Made by a program: the position numbers and the translations under genes. From Achromobacter veterisilvae (GTDB lineage Bacteria; Pseudomonadota; Gammaproteobacteria; Burkholderiales; Burkholderiaceae_B), in assembly GCF_900496975.1 (NCBI RefSeq), contig NZ_UFQC01000014.1:96653-160652 (forward strand): a stretch of DNA of 64,000 nucleotides. The letters run 5' to 3'. The notes under the pieces were generated by a model that worked only from the letters and a program-made list of their open reading frames with translations, did no database searches and was not told the origin of the DNA. Shown here piece after piece: positions 7,466 through 16,629 of this stretch (positions are counted from its first letter, which is position 1; every line of letters starts with the position of its first letter).

Positions 7466-9949
7466 ATGGCTCATCGTCGACTCCCGCGCCGCACCGCCGG
7501 CCTTCATCCCCGCGGCCGCCTAGCCCATGCCGTTCAAGGCGCGCTGATCGCGCTTGCATGCTCGAGCGGCGCGTTGCACGCCACGGCCAGCGCGCAGACG
7601 ACTGCGGCGCAGGCCGATGGCCGCCAGGCCTACCGCATCGCCGCCGGTCCGCTGGACGATGCGCTGGCCAACTTCGCGTCGGCCGCCGGCGTCAGCGTGA
7701 CGGTACCGCCGCAACTCGTGCGGGGCAGGTCGTCGGCCGACGTCGACGGCCGCTACACGGTGGAAGAAGGGTTCGCCCGGGTGCTCGCGGGCTCGGGCCT
7801 GTATGTGGAGGCGGTGCCGGGCGGCGCCTACGTGGTGCATCGCCTGCCCGACGCGCAGGGCGGCGGCGTGTCGACCCTGCCCGCGGTGACCGTGACCGCG
7901 CGCGGGCTCAGCACAGAGGGCTCGCATTCGTATGCGGCGCCGGGCGCCAGCATCATGAAGTCGGCCGAATCGTTGCGCGACATTCCGCAATCGGTGACCG
8001 TGGTCACGCGCCAGCGCATGGACGACTTCAACCTGAATTCGCTCGAAGACGTGCTGTCGCAGACCACCGGTCTGAGCCTGGAGACGCTGGGCGCGGGCAA
8101 CAAGTTGTTCGTCGCGCGCGGTTTCGAGATCCGCAACATGCAGGTCGATGGCGTGTCCAAGGGTTTCTGGGGCGGCACCTCGGCGATGGGCATCCAGCCC
8201 GACATGGCCATGTACGATCGCGTAGAGGTGCTGCGCGGCGCGGCCGGCCTGCTGCTCGGCAACGGCACGCCGGGCGGCACCGTGAACTTCGTGCGCAAGC
8301 GCCCGCTGGCCGAAACCTATGTGGGCGTGGAAGCCCAGGCCGGCTCCTGGGACCACTACCGCACCATGCTCGATGCCACCGGCCCGCTCAATGCCGACGG
8401 CAGCCTGCGCGCCCGCGCGGTGGCGAGCTACGAAGACCGGGGCTACTACACCAGCAAGACCGAGACGCGGCAGCCGTTTTTCTATGGCGTGCTCGAATAC
8501 GACATCACGCCGCAGACGCAACTGACCCTGGGGGGACGCTATCAGCACTTCCGCAAGGACGGCGCCTACTGGTATGGCGGCCTGCCGAGTTCTACCGATG
8601 GCTCCGATCTGAAGCTCAAGCGCAGTACCTCGTTCGGCCCTTCGTGGGCCTACTACAAGGCCGAGACCCAGGAGTACTTTGCCGAGGCGCGCCACGACTT
8701 CAACGATCGCTGGACGTTCAAGGTGGCGGGCACCTACCAGAAGACGCAGCGCTCCGACAGCACGCTCTGGGTACGCGGCAACGCCGATCCGCAGACGCTG
8801 ACCGGCGCCTATCTGATTGCGAGCGCAACGCCCCGTGAACAGTTGGAGACCAAGGCCATCGATGCCAACGTCACCGGCAAGTTCGATATGTTCGGCCGCA
8901 AGCACACCGTGGTGCTGGGCGCGAATCGCCTGGAAGAACTGGGCAAGAGCGCGAACGTCTATGATTTCGCCAACCGGATTCCGCTCGATTTGAGCAATCC
9001 GCACCAGGTCGGCGTGGCCGAGAAAGACCTGGAGCCCAACCTCTCCGACGAACGCACCGTGAGCCAGGGCGTGTACGGCACGTTGCGGCTGCAAGTGGCA
9101 GACCCGGTGAAGCTGGTGCTGGGCGGGCGCCTGAGCTGGTACGACTACAAAGACAAGCTCGCGCCGGGCTCGGCCTTCAAGCAGACCCGTGAATTCACGC
9201 CCTATGCCGGCGTGCTGGTGGACGTGACGCGGGAGTGGACGGCCTATGCCAGCTATGCCGACATCTTCGAGCCGCAGAGCAACAACAAGACCGTTTCGGG
9301 TTCGCCGCTGCAACCGGCCATCGGTTCGAACTACGAGCTCGGCATCAAGGGCGAGCTGCTCGATGGCCGCCTGAACACCTCGCTGGCGGTGTTCTATATC
9401 CGCCAGAACGATCGCGCCATGGTCGATCCCGACAACGCCACCGGCTGCCCGGGTTCGGCGTCGGGCGGCCCGTGCTACGTCAATGGCGGCAAGGTCGAGA
9501 GCAAGGGAATCGAGACCGAGGTCAATGGCGAGATCGTGCCGGGCCTGCAAGCGTGGCTGGGCTACACCTACAACAACCAGGTGTATCTGAAAGACCGCGA
9601 CAGTACCGGGCAGGCGACCAGCAACGAAGGCCAAGCATTCAGCTCGATCACGCCGCGCCATATCTTCCGCGCGGGCGCGAGCTACCGTCTGCCGGGCGAC
9701 TTCAACAAGTTCACCGTCGGCGCCGGCGTCACCGCGCAGAGCAAGACCGGCTACTACAGCGGCGACATCTGGCGCCAGCAGACCGGCTACGCCATCTGGA
9801 ACGCCTTCGCGCGCTACCAGATCGACCCGCGCTGGTCGCTCAGCCTGAACGTCGACAACCTGTTCGACCGCGTCTACTACACCTCGCCCGGACAGAACGT
9901 CTACGGCGAGCCCCGCAGCGCCATGCTGACCCTGCGCGGCCAGTTCTGA
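7466..9949 (+). CDS. TonB-dependent siderophore receptor with STN domain (cassette 2)
   Basis: Outer-membrane ferric-siderophore transducer of 827 residues. GGAAAGAGAT lies upstream of ATG 7466. A long basic signal peptide ends near TASAQ. The STN domain covers about residues 54-125 (AYRIAAGPLDDALANFASAA). Plug motifs are ESLRDIPQSVTVVTRQRMDD and VEVLRGAAGLLLGNGTPGGT. The barrel ends in LTLRGQF with the terminal Phe expected for these barrels. The plug resembles FhuE/FpvA-type receptors. It follows its FecR gene after 121 bp and precedes a PepSY membrane protein, so the cassette probably handles both uptake and reduction or processing of the ferric complex. Confidence 0.94.
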   Translation: MAHRRLPRRTAGLHPRGRLAHAVQGALIALACSSGALHATASAQTTAAQADGRQAYRIAAGPLDDALANFASAAGVSVTVPPQLVRGRSSADVDGRYTVEEGFARVLAGSGLYVEAVPGGAYVVHRLPDAQGGGVSTLPAVTVTARGLSTEGSHSYAAPGASIMKSAESLRDIPQSVTVVTRQRMDDFNLNSLEDVLSQTTGLSLETLGAGNKLFVARGFEIRNMQVDGVSKGFWGGTSAMGIQPDMAMYDRVEVLRGAAGLLLGNGTPGGTVNFVRKRPLAETYVGVEAQAGSWDHYRTMLDATGPLNADGSLRARAVASYEDRGYYTSKTETRQPFFYGVLEYDITPQTQLTLGGRYQHFRKDGAYWYGGLPSSTDGSDLKLKRSTSFGPSWAYYKAETQEYFAEARHDFNDRWTFKVAGTYQKTQRSDSTLWVRGNADPQTLTGAYLIASATPREQLETKAIDANVTGKFDMFGRKHTVVLGANRLEELGKSANVYDFANRIPLDLSNPHQVGVAEKDLEPNLSDERTVSQGVYGTLRLQVADPVKLVLGGRLSWYDYKDKLAPGSAFKQTREFTPYAGVLVDVTREWTAYASYADIFEPQSNNKTVSGSPLQPAIGSNYELGIKGELLDGRLNTSLAVFYIRQNDRAMVDPDNATGCPGSASGGPCYVNGGKVESKGIETEVNGEIVPGLQAWLGYTYNNQVYLKDRDSTGQATSNEGQAFSSITPRHIFRAGASYRLPGDFNKFTVGAGVTAQSKTGYYSGDIWRQQTGYAIWNAFARYQIDPRWSLSLNVDNLFDRVYYTSPGQNVYGEPRSAMLTLRGQF

Positions 9950-10001
9950 TGCGGGCCGCGGCGCGCCTGGAGCGCCGCCGCGGCGCCCCGGAGGCACGTT
10001 C

Positions 10002-11624
10002 ATGAAAAATGGATTCCGCCAGGTGGCGGCGTGGCTGCACACCTGGAGCGGGCTGACGGTGGGCTGGGTGCTGTTCTTCGTGTTCGTCACGGGCACGGCC
10101 GGTTATTTCCAGCACGAGATCACGCGCTGGATGCAGCCGGAGCTGCCTTATGCCGCGCCGCTGCCCACGGGCGAGGCCGCCGCCGTGGCCGACCGCGCGT
10201 CCGCGCATCTGCTCGCGCATGCGCCGCAGGCCACGCGCTGGACCATCTCGATGCCGCAATACTCGCCGGTGTCGCGCGCCTGGGAAGGCTTGTCGGTGCG
10301 CTGGGACGACACGCCCGGACCGGGCATGCGGCGCGCGCCCGGCGGCCGGGCCCGGCTCGACGCCGCCTCGGGCGCCGAGCTGCCGCCGGCCGCGGCGCCG
10401 CGCGCCACCGGTGGCGGGGCGGCGCTCTACCGGTTGCATTACGAGCTGTACTACCTGCCCAAGATCTGGGGCATCCGGCTGGTGGGTGCCTGTTCGATGC
10501 TGATGCTGCTGGCCATCGTGACCGGCATCATCACGCACAAGAAGATCTTTCGCGATTTCTTCACGTTCCGCCCGGGCAAGGGGCAACGCTCGTGGCTCGA
10601 CGCGCACAATGCCGTGAGCGTCATGGCGTTGCCTTTCTTCCTGATGATCACCTATAGCGGGCTGGTGTTCTTCATGTATGAGTACATGCCGTTGGGCGCC
10701 AAGGCGGTCTTTGGCGGCGACGCGGGCGAGGACGCCTACTACGCCGAGCTGTGGGGGCCGCCCAGGCCGCCTCGCGAGGCGCTCGCGCTATCGGCCTTGC
10801 CGCTGGGTCCGATGGTGCAACGCGCGGAGGCGGCTTGGGGCGCCGGGCAGGTCGGCGCGATCACCGTGGAGCGGCCGGCGGGCGGCGGCGCCGAGGTCAC
10901 GCTGGCGCGCGTGCAGGGCGGCGGCATTTTGTTCTGGGGCGTGGACAAGTTGCGCTTCGATGCGCACGGCGGGGCGCCGCTGGCGCCCGAGCCCGTCTAT
11001 GGCGGCGCGCCGGGCCAGACCCAGAAGGCGCTGATCAATCTGCACGAGGGGCTGTTCGCGGGGCCGGTCGGGCGCTGGCTCTATTTCGCGTCCGGCCTGC
11101 TGGGCTGCGCCATGATCGGCACGGGCTTGGTGATGTGGACCGTCAAACGGCGCCGCCACCACCTCGGCAGCGGTCGCGAATCCGCCGAACGGTTCGGGCT
11201 GAGGCTCGTGGAAGGTTTGAACGTGGCGACGCTGGCCGGGCTGCCGCTGGCGCTCGCCGCCTACTTCTGGGCCAACCGGCTGCTGCCGATGGACCTGGCT
11301 GCGCGCGCCGGCTGGGAAATGCACACCCTGTTCGCGGTCTGGCTGGGCAGCGCGTTCTATGGGCTGGCCCGTCCGACAGGGCGCGCCTGGGTCGAGCTGC
11401 TGTGGGCGTGCGCAGCCGCCTACGCGCTGGTGCCCGTCCTGAATGCGCTGACCACCGAACAGCATCTCTGGAACACGCTGGCGCGCGGAGACTGGGCCCG
11501 CGCCGGATTCGACCTGACCATGGCGAGTCTGGCCGCCATGTTCGCCATCCTCGCACACCGGGTGAGTCACAAATTGCGCGCACAACCGGCCGCGCCATCT
11601 CGAAGACAAAGGAGCGCGCCTTGA
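10002..11624 (+). CDS. PepSY-associated TM helix (iron-regulated membrane) protein
   Basis: Integral inner-membrane protein of 540 residues, common beside TonB siderophore receptors and often proposed to help release or reduce iron. The first helix is GLTVGWVLFFVFVTGTAGYF, and further helices are LVGACSMLMLLAIVTGIITH, VMALPFFLMITYSGLVFFMY and WLYFASGLLGCAMIGTGLVM, with four more near the C-terminus. Histidines near the helices (WLHTWSG, HEITRWM, LHYELYYLP) resemble those of PepSY-TM proteins. It begins 52 bp after the receptor and overlaps the next small gene by TTGA. Ferric-reductase activity is inference. Confidence 0.88.
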   Translation: MKNGFRQVAAWLHTWSGLTVGWVLFFVFVTGTAGYFQHEITRWMQPELPYAAPLPTGEAAAVADRASAHLLAHAPQATRWTISMPQYSPVSRAWEGLSVRWDDTPGPGMRRAPGGRARLDAASGAELPPAAAPRATGGGAALYRLHYELYYLPKIWGIRLVGACSMLMLLAIVTGIITHKKIFRDFFTFRPGKGQRSWLDAHNAVSVMALPFFLMITYSGLVFFMYEYMPLGAKAVFGGDAGEDAYYAELWGPPRPPREALALSALPLGPMVQRAEAAWGAGQVGAITVERPAGGGAEVTLARVQGGGILFWGVDKLRFDAHGGAPLAPEPVYGGAPGQTQKALINLHEGLFAGPVGRWLYFASGLLGCAMIGTGLVMWTVKRRRHHLGSGRESAERFGLRLVEGLNVATLAGLPLALAAYFWANRLLPMDLAARAGWEMHTLFAVWLGSAFYGLARPTGRAWVELLWACAAAYALVPVLNALTTEQHLWNTLARGDWARAGFDLTMASLAAMFAILAHRVSHKLRAQPAAPSRRQRSAP

Positions 11625-11920
11625 GCGACAAAGACATTTCCCCGGCCGCGCTGCGCTGGGCCGTGGCCTCGCGCCTGCTGGCTGCCGTGTTCGGCGGCTA
11701 TGCCTTCACCAGTCTCCTGACGGTGCTGCTGGCACTGATCCTGCCGATGCCGCGCGCACAGGCGGTGCTGACCGCCACCATGCTGAGCTTCGCCGTGTAT
11801 GTGGGCGTGGTGCTGTGGGTGTTCAACATCCGCGGCAATGCGCGGGTCTGGATCCGCCTGGCCCAGGCGGTGGCGGGCGCATCGTTGCTATGCCTGGCCC
11901 TGCTGGCGCGGGCAGGTTAA
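11621..11920 (+). CDS. Small DUF3649-like iron-uptake membrane protein
   Basis: A 99-residue protein starting at TTG 11621, which overlaps the PepSY stop codon; AAAGGAG lies 7 bp upstream. It has three hydrophobic stretches (LLAAVFGGYAFTSLLTVLLA, VLTATMLSFAVYVGVVLWVF and LAQAVAGASLLCLALLA). Length, topology and position directly after a PepSY iron protein match the DUF3649 family, which accompanies siderophore receptors. The family call is from memory of its pattern; the molecular role is unknown. It appears to be the last gene of the operon. Confidence 0.75.
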   Translation: MSDKDISPAALRWAVASRLLAAVFGGYAFTSLLTVLLALILPMPRAQAVLTATMLSFAVYVGVVLWVFNIRGNARVWIRLAQAVAGASLLCLALLARAG

Positions 11921-12010
11921 AGGATGTCCTACTCCCTCATCCCCGTACTAAGCAAATTCTCCGCGACCCACCCTTGATCGCCTTCACCTATGTTGTCCCA
12001 TATGCCAGGC

Positions 12011-12051
12011 AAAGAAAAAGGGTTAGCTCACCAGAAGTAAGCTAACCCTTT
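12011..12051 (-). terminator. Rho-independent terminator left of the integrative element
   Basis: Perfect 12-bp stem (12017-12028 with 12040-12051) with an 11-nt loop, followed on the minus strand by TTCTTT. It lies 8 bp beyond the displaced tRNA tail, so it is probably the original terminator of the tRNA-Pro gene before the element inserted. Confidence 0.8.
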
Positions 12052-12059
12052 GATTTTCT

Positions 12060-12104
12060 TGGTCGGGGCGGCGGGATTCGAACTCGCTACCCTCTGCTCC
12101 CAAA
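12060..12104 (-). repeat. attL: displaced 3' half of tRNA-Pro
   Basis: Read on the minus strand, this 45-bp piece runs from the anticodon loop to CCA of a tRNA-Pro and matches the intact tRNA at 26501-26545 except at three positions. The 15 bp CCCTCTGCTCCCAAA (12090-12104) are identical in both, so crossover probably took place there. No 5' half of a tRNA is present here. Confidence 0.85.
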
Positions 12105-12238
12105 ACTAATAATTTATGGACTTTGTTGGATCATCTTGGAGCATAAAAAATCAACCACAACCACGTATCTATGCGGCTTACAGGGCTATTTATGTTCCAG
12201 AGCATGCCAAACTAGGCCACCAATAGCCGGGTGATCTG

Positions 12239-12260
12239 GTGGGGCAAAAGTGGGGCAAAA
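12239..12260 (+). repeat. Tandem GTGGGGCAAAA motifs at left end (putative integrase arm sites)
   Basis: Two exact, abutting copies of the 11-mer GTGGGGCAAAA lie 18 bp before the integrase start. The same pair occurs at 26424-26446 near the right end. Arm-type binding sites for the integrase are the likely role, and their overlap with the int promoter region suggests autoregulation. Confidence 0.6.
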
Positions 12261-12277
12261 AATGGTATCGTGGCGGC

Positions 12278-13657
12278 ATGAGCAAGATCACCGTTAAAGA
12301 ACTCGAAGCCCTCGCCCCAGGCGACGATGGCCGCACCTTGCGCGAAGACGGCGGACTAACTGGCCGCGTCCGCTCCGGTGTCTTGGGCATTACTGTCCTG
12401 TTCCGGTACGAATTCAAACTGAACGGAGTCAAGCGCGATCATCGCCTTGGCTCCTGGCCCAAGAAATCCTTAGCCGAGATTCGAGCAGAACGAGATCGCG
12501 TCCGCGTGACCGTGAGCCAGGGCATCAACCCCACTGCTGCAAAAAAAGCAGCCCGCATCGAAAAGCAGAAAGCCATCGACGCGACCCTTGCCGAGGCCGA
12601 GCAACAGCGAGTCAAGAGTCTCACTGTGCAGGACCTGTTTGACGTCTGGATCGTGGACGGCATCAATCGCAAGGACGGAAACAAGGAGATGGCCAGAATG
12701 TTCAATCGGGACATTCTGCCAACCGTAGGGAGGACGCCTCTACAAGATCTCAGCGAATCCTCCTTGCGCGCACTGCTACGGAAGGTCATCGGCGCCGGCA
12801 CCGTGAGCAAGGCCGCTCACATGTTGCTGGGAATCAAACAGATGCTGGCCTGGGCTGAAAAGCGCCGCCCGTGGCGCAGTTTGCTTATTGAGGGCAACCC
12901 TGCCGATCTGATTTCCGAAGACTCAATCATTCCGCCGGACTACGAGGAAGAGCGCACTCGCGTGCTCTCGCCGGCGGAGATACGAGAGTTGCGCGACATC
13001 TTCGTGCGCATGACCGACACGTACGAGGCGGCCGCAGCGGGGACCAAGTACCAACACGAACGCCCACTCAAGAAGGAGAGCCAGCTCGCAATCTGGATCA
13101 GCCTAGGGACGCTATGCCGCATAGGTGAATTGCTCATGTCCAAGTGGGAACATGTGGATCTGAAGGCCGGGACGTGGTTCATTCCTAAGGAGAACGTTAA
13201 AGGGCGACGCAGCAAGAAACAGGACCATCATGTCCGACTGTCACCTTTCACGCTGCGACAGTTCGAGGTCTTGCATGCGTTGACCGGCAATACGATTTGG
13301 TGCTTTCCTGCCCGCAACCTGGACGAGACTCACGTGTGTGTATCAAGCGTGTCCAAGCAGATTGGCGACCGCCAGGAAATGTTCATGGACCGCAAAAAGC
13401 TCCAGCGCCGCAAGCACAACAACTCCCTGGTGCTGGCCGGCGGCACAACCGGCAATTGGACACCACACGACTTGCGCCGCACTGGGGCAACCATGATGCA
13501 ACAGTTGGGAATCTCGCTGGACATCATTGATCGATGCCAGAACCATGTGATGGCAGGCTCGAAAGTACGACGCCATTACCTGCATCACGACTATGCGGAA
13601 GAAAAGGCCGCGGCTTGGAAAAAGTTGGGAGGAAGATTGGACGAAATTCTAGCCTAG
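12278..13657 (+). CDS. int: P4-type tyrosine recombinase (integrase)
   Basis: Site-specific recombinase expected to insert and excise the element at tRNA-Pro. From ATG 12278 it has 459 residues. The N-terminal DUF4102-like arm-binding domain covers about residues 1-90, a SAM-like core-binding domain about 110-215, and the catalytic domain the rest. Catalytic residues visible are R281 (LCRIGELL), H397 and R400 (HDLRR), H423 (NHVMAG) and the likely nucleophile Y434 (RRHYLHHDY). An in-frame GTG at 12239 lies inside the arm-site repeats and is an unlikely start. Position next to the left att site and orientation into the element are typical. Confidence 0.95.
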   Translation: MSKITVKELEALAPGDDGRTLREDGGLTGRVRSGVLGITVLFRYEFKLNGVKRDHRLGSWPKKSLAEIRAERDRVRVTVSQGINPTAAKKAARIEKQKAIDATLAEAEQQRVKSLTVQDLFDVWIVDGINRKDGNKEMARMFNRDILPTVGRTPLQDLSESSLRALLRKVIGAGTVSKAAHMLLGIKQMLAWAEKRRPWRSLLIEGNPADLISEDSIIPPDYEEERTRVLSPAEIRELRDIFVRMTDTYEAAAAGTKYQHERPLKKESQLAIWISLGTLCRIGELLMSKWEHVDLKAGTWFIPKENVKGRRSKKQDHHVRLSPFTLRQFEVLHALTGNTIWCFPARNLDETHVCVSSVSKQIGDRQEMFMDRKKLQRRKHNNSLVLAGGTTGNWTPHDLRRTGATMMQQLGISLDIIDRCQNHVMAGSKVRRHYLHHDYAEEKAAAWKKLGGRLDEILA

Positions 13658-13839
13658 CCGGACGAAACCTCTTGCCAGTATGCGCCTACTGATGCGGAAC
13701 ACGCATAGAGCGCATTTCCTAATTAGGCACCCAAAGCACCTCCTCTCTCCCCCTTCGCCTGAAGAGTCGTCCTAGATACTCCGGTCATTTACAATTTGGC
13801 ACTTCACGCCCAAAGGCGAAGTGGACTCAGGGGAGATCG

Positions 13840-15510
13840 ATGACACAAGGCACCAAGAGCAAGAAAGAACTCGAGTTTTCTGACAACAAGCTGATCCCAA
13901 TTCGGTCGATCGTAGGACTAGACATCAAGAAATTTCGCTCTATGGAAGAGCAGAAAGTTCAATTGGGCGACCATGTAACCGTCCTCTCGGGACGAAATGG
14001 AACCATGAAGACATCCATCATGGGCCTGATTGCACATCCCTTTGATGGAGAAGGTACGGACGCTTTTGGCAAGCCTCTCAAGACGGCGCTAAAAGACGTT
14101 TTCCGCCTTTCACCAAAGCACGATGATGGTAGATACGAGTACGATTTGATCCTACGCGTAGGCGAAGAGCTCCTTAGAGAGCCCGTATCAATTTATTGGG
14201 TAGCAGATAACACGAACCGGCATCGCGTAGTGGTTTCCGGAGCGGAAAAGGGCGATGGCAATTTTTCATTCAATACATCGTTTCTCAATCTTCAACGCCT
14301 TTTCCCACTAGTACACACCAATGCCGCCCCGGACAAATCAGCGTTGGTGCAATTGAGCGATATCGAAACGAAAGCCCTGAAAGACTTCTACGAGCGCATC
14401 TTTCCAAGTAGCGCATACGGGACTTTCGCGCCAATTCATCAAAAGAGAATAAAAACCACCTTTGCGCCGGACGGAGACAGTGCCGAATATGACTGGCAAG
14501 CCATTTCATCAGGCGAAGACAATCTGGGCGCAATATTCAACCGCATGCTCGGATTTCAACGAACCTACGATCCAAAATCCGAAGCAGGCAATGGAATTTT
14601 CTGCATCGATGAGTTCGAGAGCAGCCTCCACCCTGTAGCCCAATTACGTCTATTCGACTATCTGTATAAATGGTCTCAACGATATCGAGTGCAAGTAGTA
14701 ATATCAACACACTCTTTACATCTCATACAGCATTTATACTTACGCCATTCCGAAAACCTAGAAAACGGAAGAATTGCGATTAATTTTATTAGCAAATCGC
14801 AAGCACAAGGCAAGAATGCACCTATTATCCACAACCCTTCATACGAACTAGCATTTAAGGAACTTACACTCGAAGACCCCCAAAAAATAGCCGAGGCGCG
14901 CAAGGTAAAAGTCTTTTGCGAAGATGATTTTGCAATTCATTTTGCAAAAAGAATAATTGGTTCTCAACACATTCTAAATCTGGTCGAGTTTCACAGCTCA
15001 CTCGATCCAGACTCAATGCGCCCAGGAACTAGCTACTCAGCTTTATCCGATCTTTGCATCCAGTACCCTCTTTTACTGCAGGGATCTTTTGTTTTGTTCG
15101 ATGCCGATGTCCCTGACACAAAGCTAGATAAAATAAGAGATAAATTATTATTTTTGCGATTTCCTGACAAAAATTCCCTAGCCCTAGAAAGACGAATTGT
15201 CAGCTTCATTATCAGCCTCGACAATGCAGATCCCTTCTTTAAGAAATTCAATAAGGAACGCGACAAATTCCTTGATGAATTTAAGGAAGCTGATATTCAG
15301 TCGCTTACAATTTCAGATGTAGAAAATGATAAAATAGTAGCTATAAAAGCCTGCAAAAGATGGGCCGATAAACACCGCGCAGACTTCAAGAAATATGTTA
15401 CTTATTACGCAAAGACCCTGGATACCCGCAACTGCTTTGCAGAAGAATTTCTAAAACGAATCAATAGAATCAATGCTGAACTCGGCCTTCCTTTGGTAGC
15501 AGCCAGTTGA
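13840..15510 (+). CDS. AAA/ABC-type ATPase with C-terminal TOPRIM-like domain (OLD/PARIS-like)
   Basis: A 556-residue protein with GGGGAGATCG in front of its ATG. The N-terminal half is an ATPase of the SMC/ABC-like (AAA_15/AAA_21) type: Walker A GRNGTMKTS at 51-59, signature-like ISSGEDN at 222-228, Walker B ending in ICIDEFE at 253-260, and H-loop STHS at 289-292. The second half has acidic clusters expected of TOPRIM folds: E361-D362-D363 (FCEDDFA), D421-x-D423 (LFDADVPD) and E450 (LALERR). This is the architecture of OLD-family nucleases and of fused AriA-AriB (PARIS) proteins. The 3' half is strikingly AT-rich compared with the host. It precedes an adenine methyltransferase on the same strand. 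A defence role is inferred, not shown. Confidence 0.75.
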   Translation: MTQGTKSKKELEFSDNKLIPIRSIVGLDIKKFRSMEEQKVQLGDHVTVLSGRNGTMKTSIMGLIAHPFDGEGTDAFGKPLKTALKDVFRLSPKHDDGRYEYDLILRVGEELLREPVSIYWVADNTNRHRVVVSGAEKGDGNFSFNTSFLNLQRLFPLVHTNAAPDKSALVQLSDIETKALKDFYERIFPSSAYGTFAPIHQKRIKTTFAPDGDSAEYDWQAISSGEDNLGAIFNRMLGFQRTYDPKSEAGNGIFCIDEFESSLHPVAQLRLFDYLYKWSQRYRVQVVISTHSLHLIQHLYLRHSENLENGRIAINFISKSQAQGKNAPIIHNPSYELAFKELTLEDPQKIAEARKVKVFCEDDFAIHFAKRIIGSQHILNLVEFHSSLDPDSMRPGTSYSALSDLCIQYPLLLQGSFVLFDADVPDTKLDKIRDKLLFLRFPDKNSLALERRIVSFIISLDNADPFFKKFNKERDKFLDEFKEADIQSLTISDVENDKIVAIKACKRWADKHRADFKKYVTYYAKTLDTRNCFAEEFLKRINRINAELGLPLVAAS

Positions 15511-15705
15511 CTTCATCCAAGATGATTGGGCCTCCCACGGTAGCTTGGGAATAACGCTGAGCCGAAAATGCGAAGCCACTTCCCTACAGTGTCCGCCGTT
15601 ATTCAGGTGATGGGGATTTTCTTTCTCACCCATATTCGCAGATCAAGTTTTGGCTGACCAGCCTTGAGCTTTACGGGTAGAGCACATGACAAAAAGGATT
15701 AATTG

Positions 15706-16629
15706 ATGTCATTTCTTACACCTCTTCGATACCCTGGCGGGAAAGGCCGACTTGGCCCATGGATCGCAGAATTATTACGCCATAACAAAATCAGCGGTGG
15801 CTGGTATGCCGAACCATACGCCGGAGGTTGCGGGGCGGCTCTGTTTCTCCTAATTCATGGCTATGTGGATCGCATTATCATAAATGATGCAGACCCTGTG
15901 ATTTTCTCATTTTGGAAAGCAGTTACTGAGCAAACCGATGAATTGATTGCGAAGATTAAATCCACACGAGTTTCAATGACAGCATGGAGAGCACAGCGCG
16001 AGATCCTTGCCGCACCATCAGAACATTGCCAGCTCGATGTCGCCTTTGCTGCATTCTTTCTCAATCGAACGAACCGATCAGGAATTCTTGCGGGAGGAGT
16101 GATTGGGGGAAAAAGCCAAAGCGGCGTATGGAAACTCGGTGCAAGATATAACAAGGACGACTTGGTCGAACGCATTCGAGCCATTGGGAAGCTATCTAAG
16201 CGAATCGATGTATATGGGCTCGACGCACTAGACCTGCTTGATGTCATTGAGCCCAAATTGCCAGAGAAAAGCTTGGTCTATCTCGACCCTCCCTATTTTC
16301 AGAAGGGCGCACAGCTTTATCGAAACTTCTATAGCCCAGACGATCATGCAGCGATCGCGCGACGCGTAGCTCAGCTCAAAGTACCGGTAATAGTTACCTA
16401 TGACAAGGCGCAAGAGATCAGCGCCTTGTATCATTCATTCGACCAAGTCGAGTTCTCTCTTCGATACTCGACACATACTGCCAGACCGCAGGCAACCGAA
16501 CTACTTATCTACAAAAATCTCAGCTTACAATCCCGTCCTGAGTTGACTCGGGGGCGCACCTTACGCCCAACACGCTCTCACAAAGCATCCAATGTTGTCC
16601 CACAGAGTATTCACGAACTGGCGGTCTAG
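15706..16629 (+). CDS. D12-class (Dam-type) DNA adenine N6-methyltransferase
   Basis: Transfers methyl from S-adenosylmethionine to adenine in DNA. It has 307 residues from ATG 15706 (AAAAAGG upstream). Motifs are in Dam-family order: RYPGGKG at 8-14 (motif X), EPYAGGCGAAL at 36-46 (motif I), ND at 60-61, and the catalytic DPPY at 194-197 (motif IV). The fold appears complete by ATELLIYKN. The last 30 residues form an unusual basic tail that overlaps the convergent ParB-like gene by 69 bp. No recognisable separate restriction endonuclease lies beside it, so the neighbouring ATPase-TOPRIM protein may be the effector. The target sequence is unknown. Confidence 0.9.
   Translation: MSFLTPLRYPGGKGRLGPWIAELLRHNKISGGWYAEPYAGGCGAALFLLIHGYVDRIIINDADPVIFSFWKAVTEQTDELIAKIKSTRVSMTAWRAQREILAAPSEHCQLDVAFAAFFLNRTNRSGILAGGVIGGKSQSGVWKLGARYNKDDLVERIRAIGKLSKRIDVYGLDALDLLDVIEPKLPEKSLVYLDPPYFQKGAQLYRNFYSPDDHAAIARRVAQLKVPVIVTYDKAQEISALYHSFDQVEFSLRYSTHTARPQATELLIYKNLSLQSRPELTRGRTLRPTRSHKASNVVPQSIHELAV

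Noticed and set aside
7520..10096. 858-codon open frame antisense to the TonB receptor gene
   Set aside because: It is the mirror of a high-GC coding region; the plus-strand frame has signal peptide, STN, plug and barrel features.
12060..12104. A second functional tRNA gene at the left end
   Set aside because: Only the 3' half from the anticodon loop is present; upstream sequence does not fold into D arm or acceptor 5' strand.
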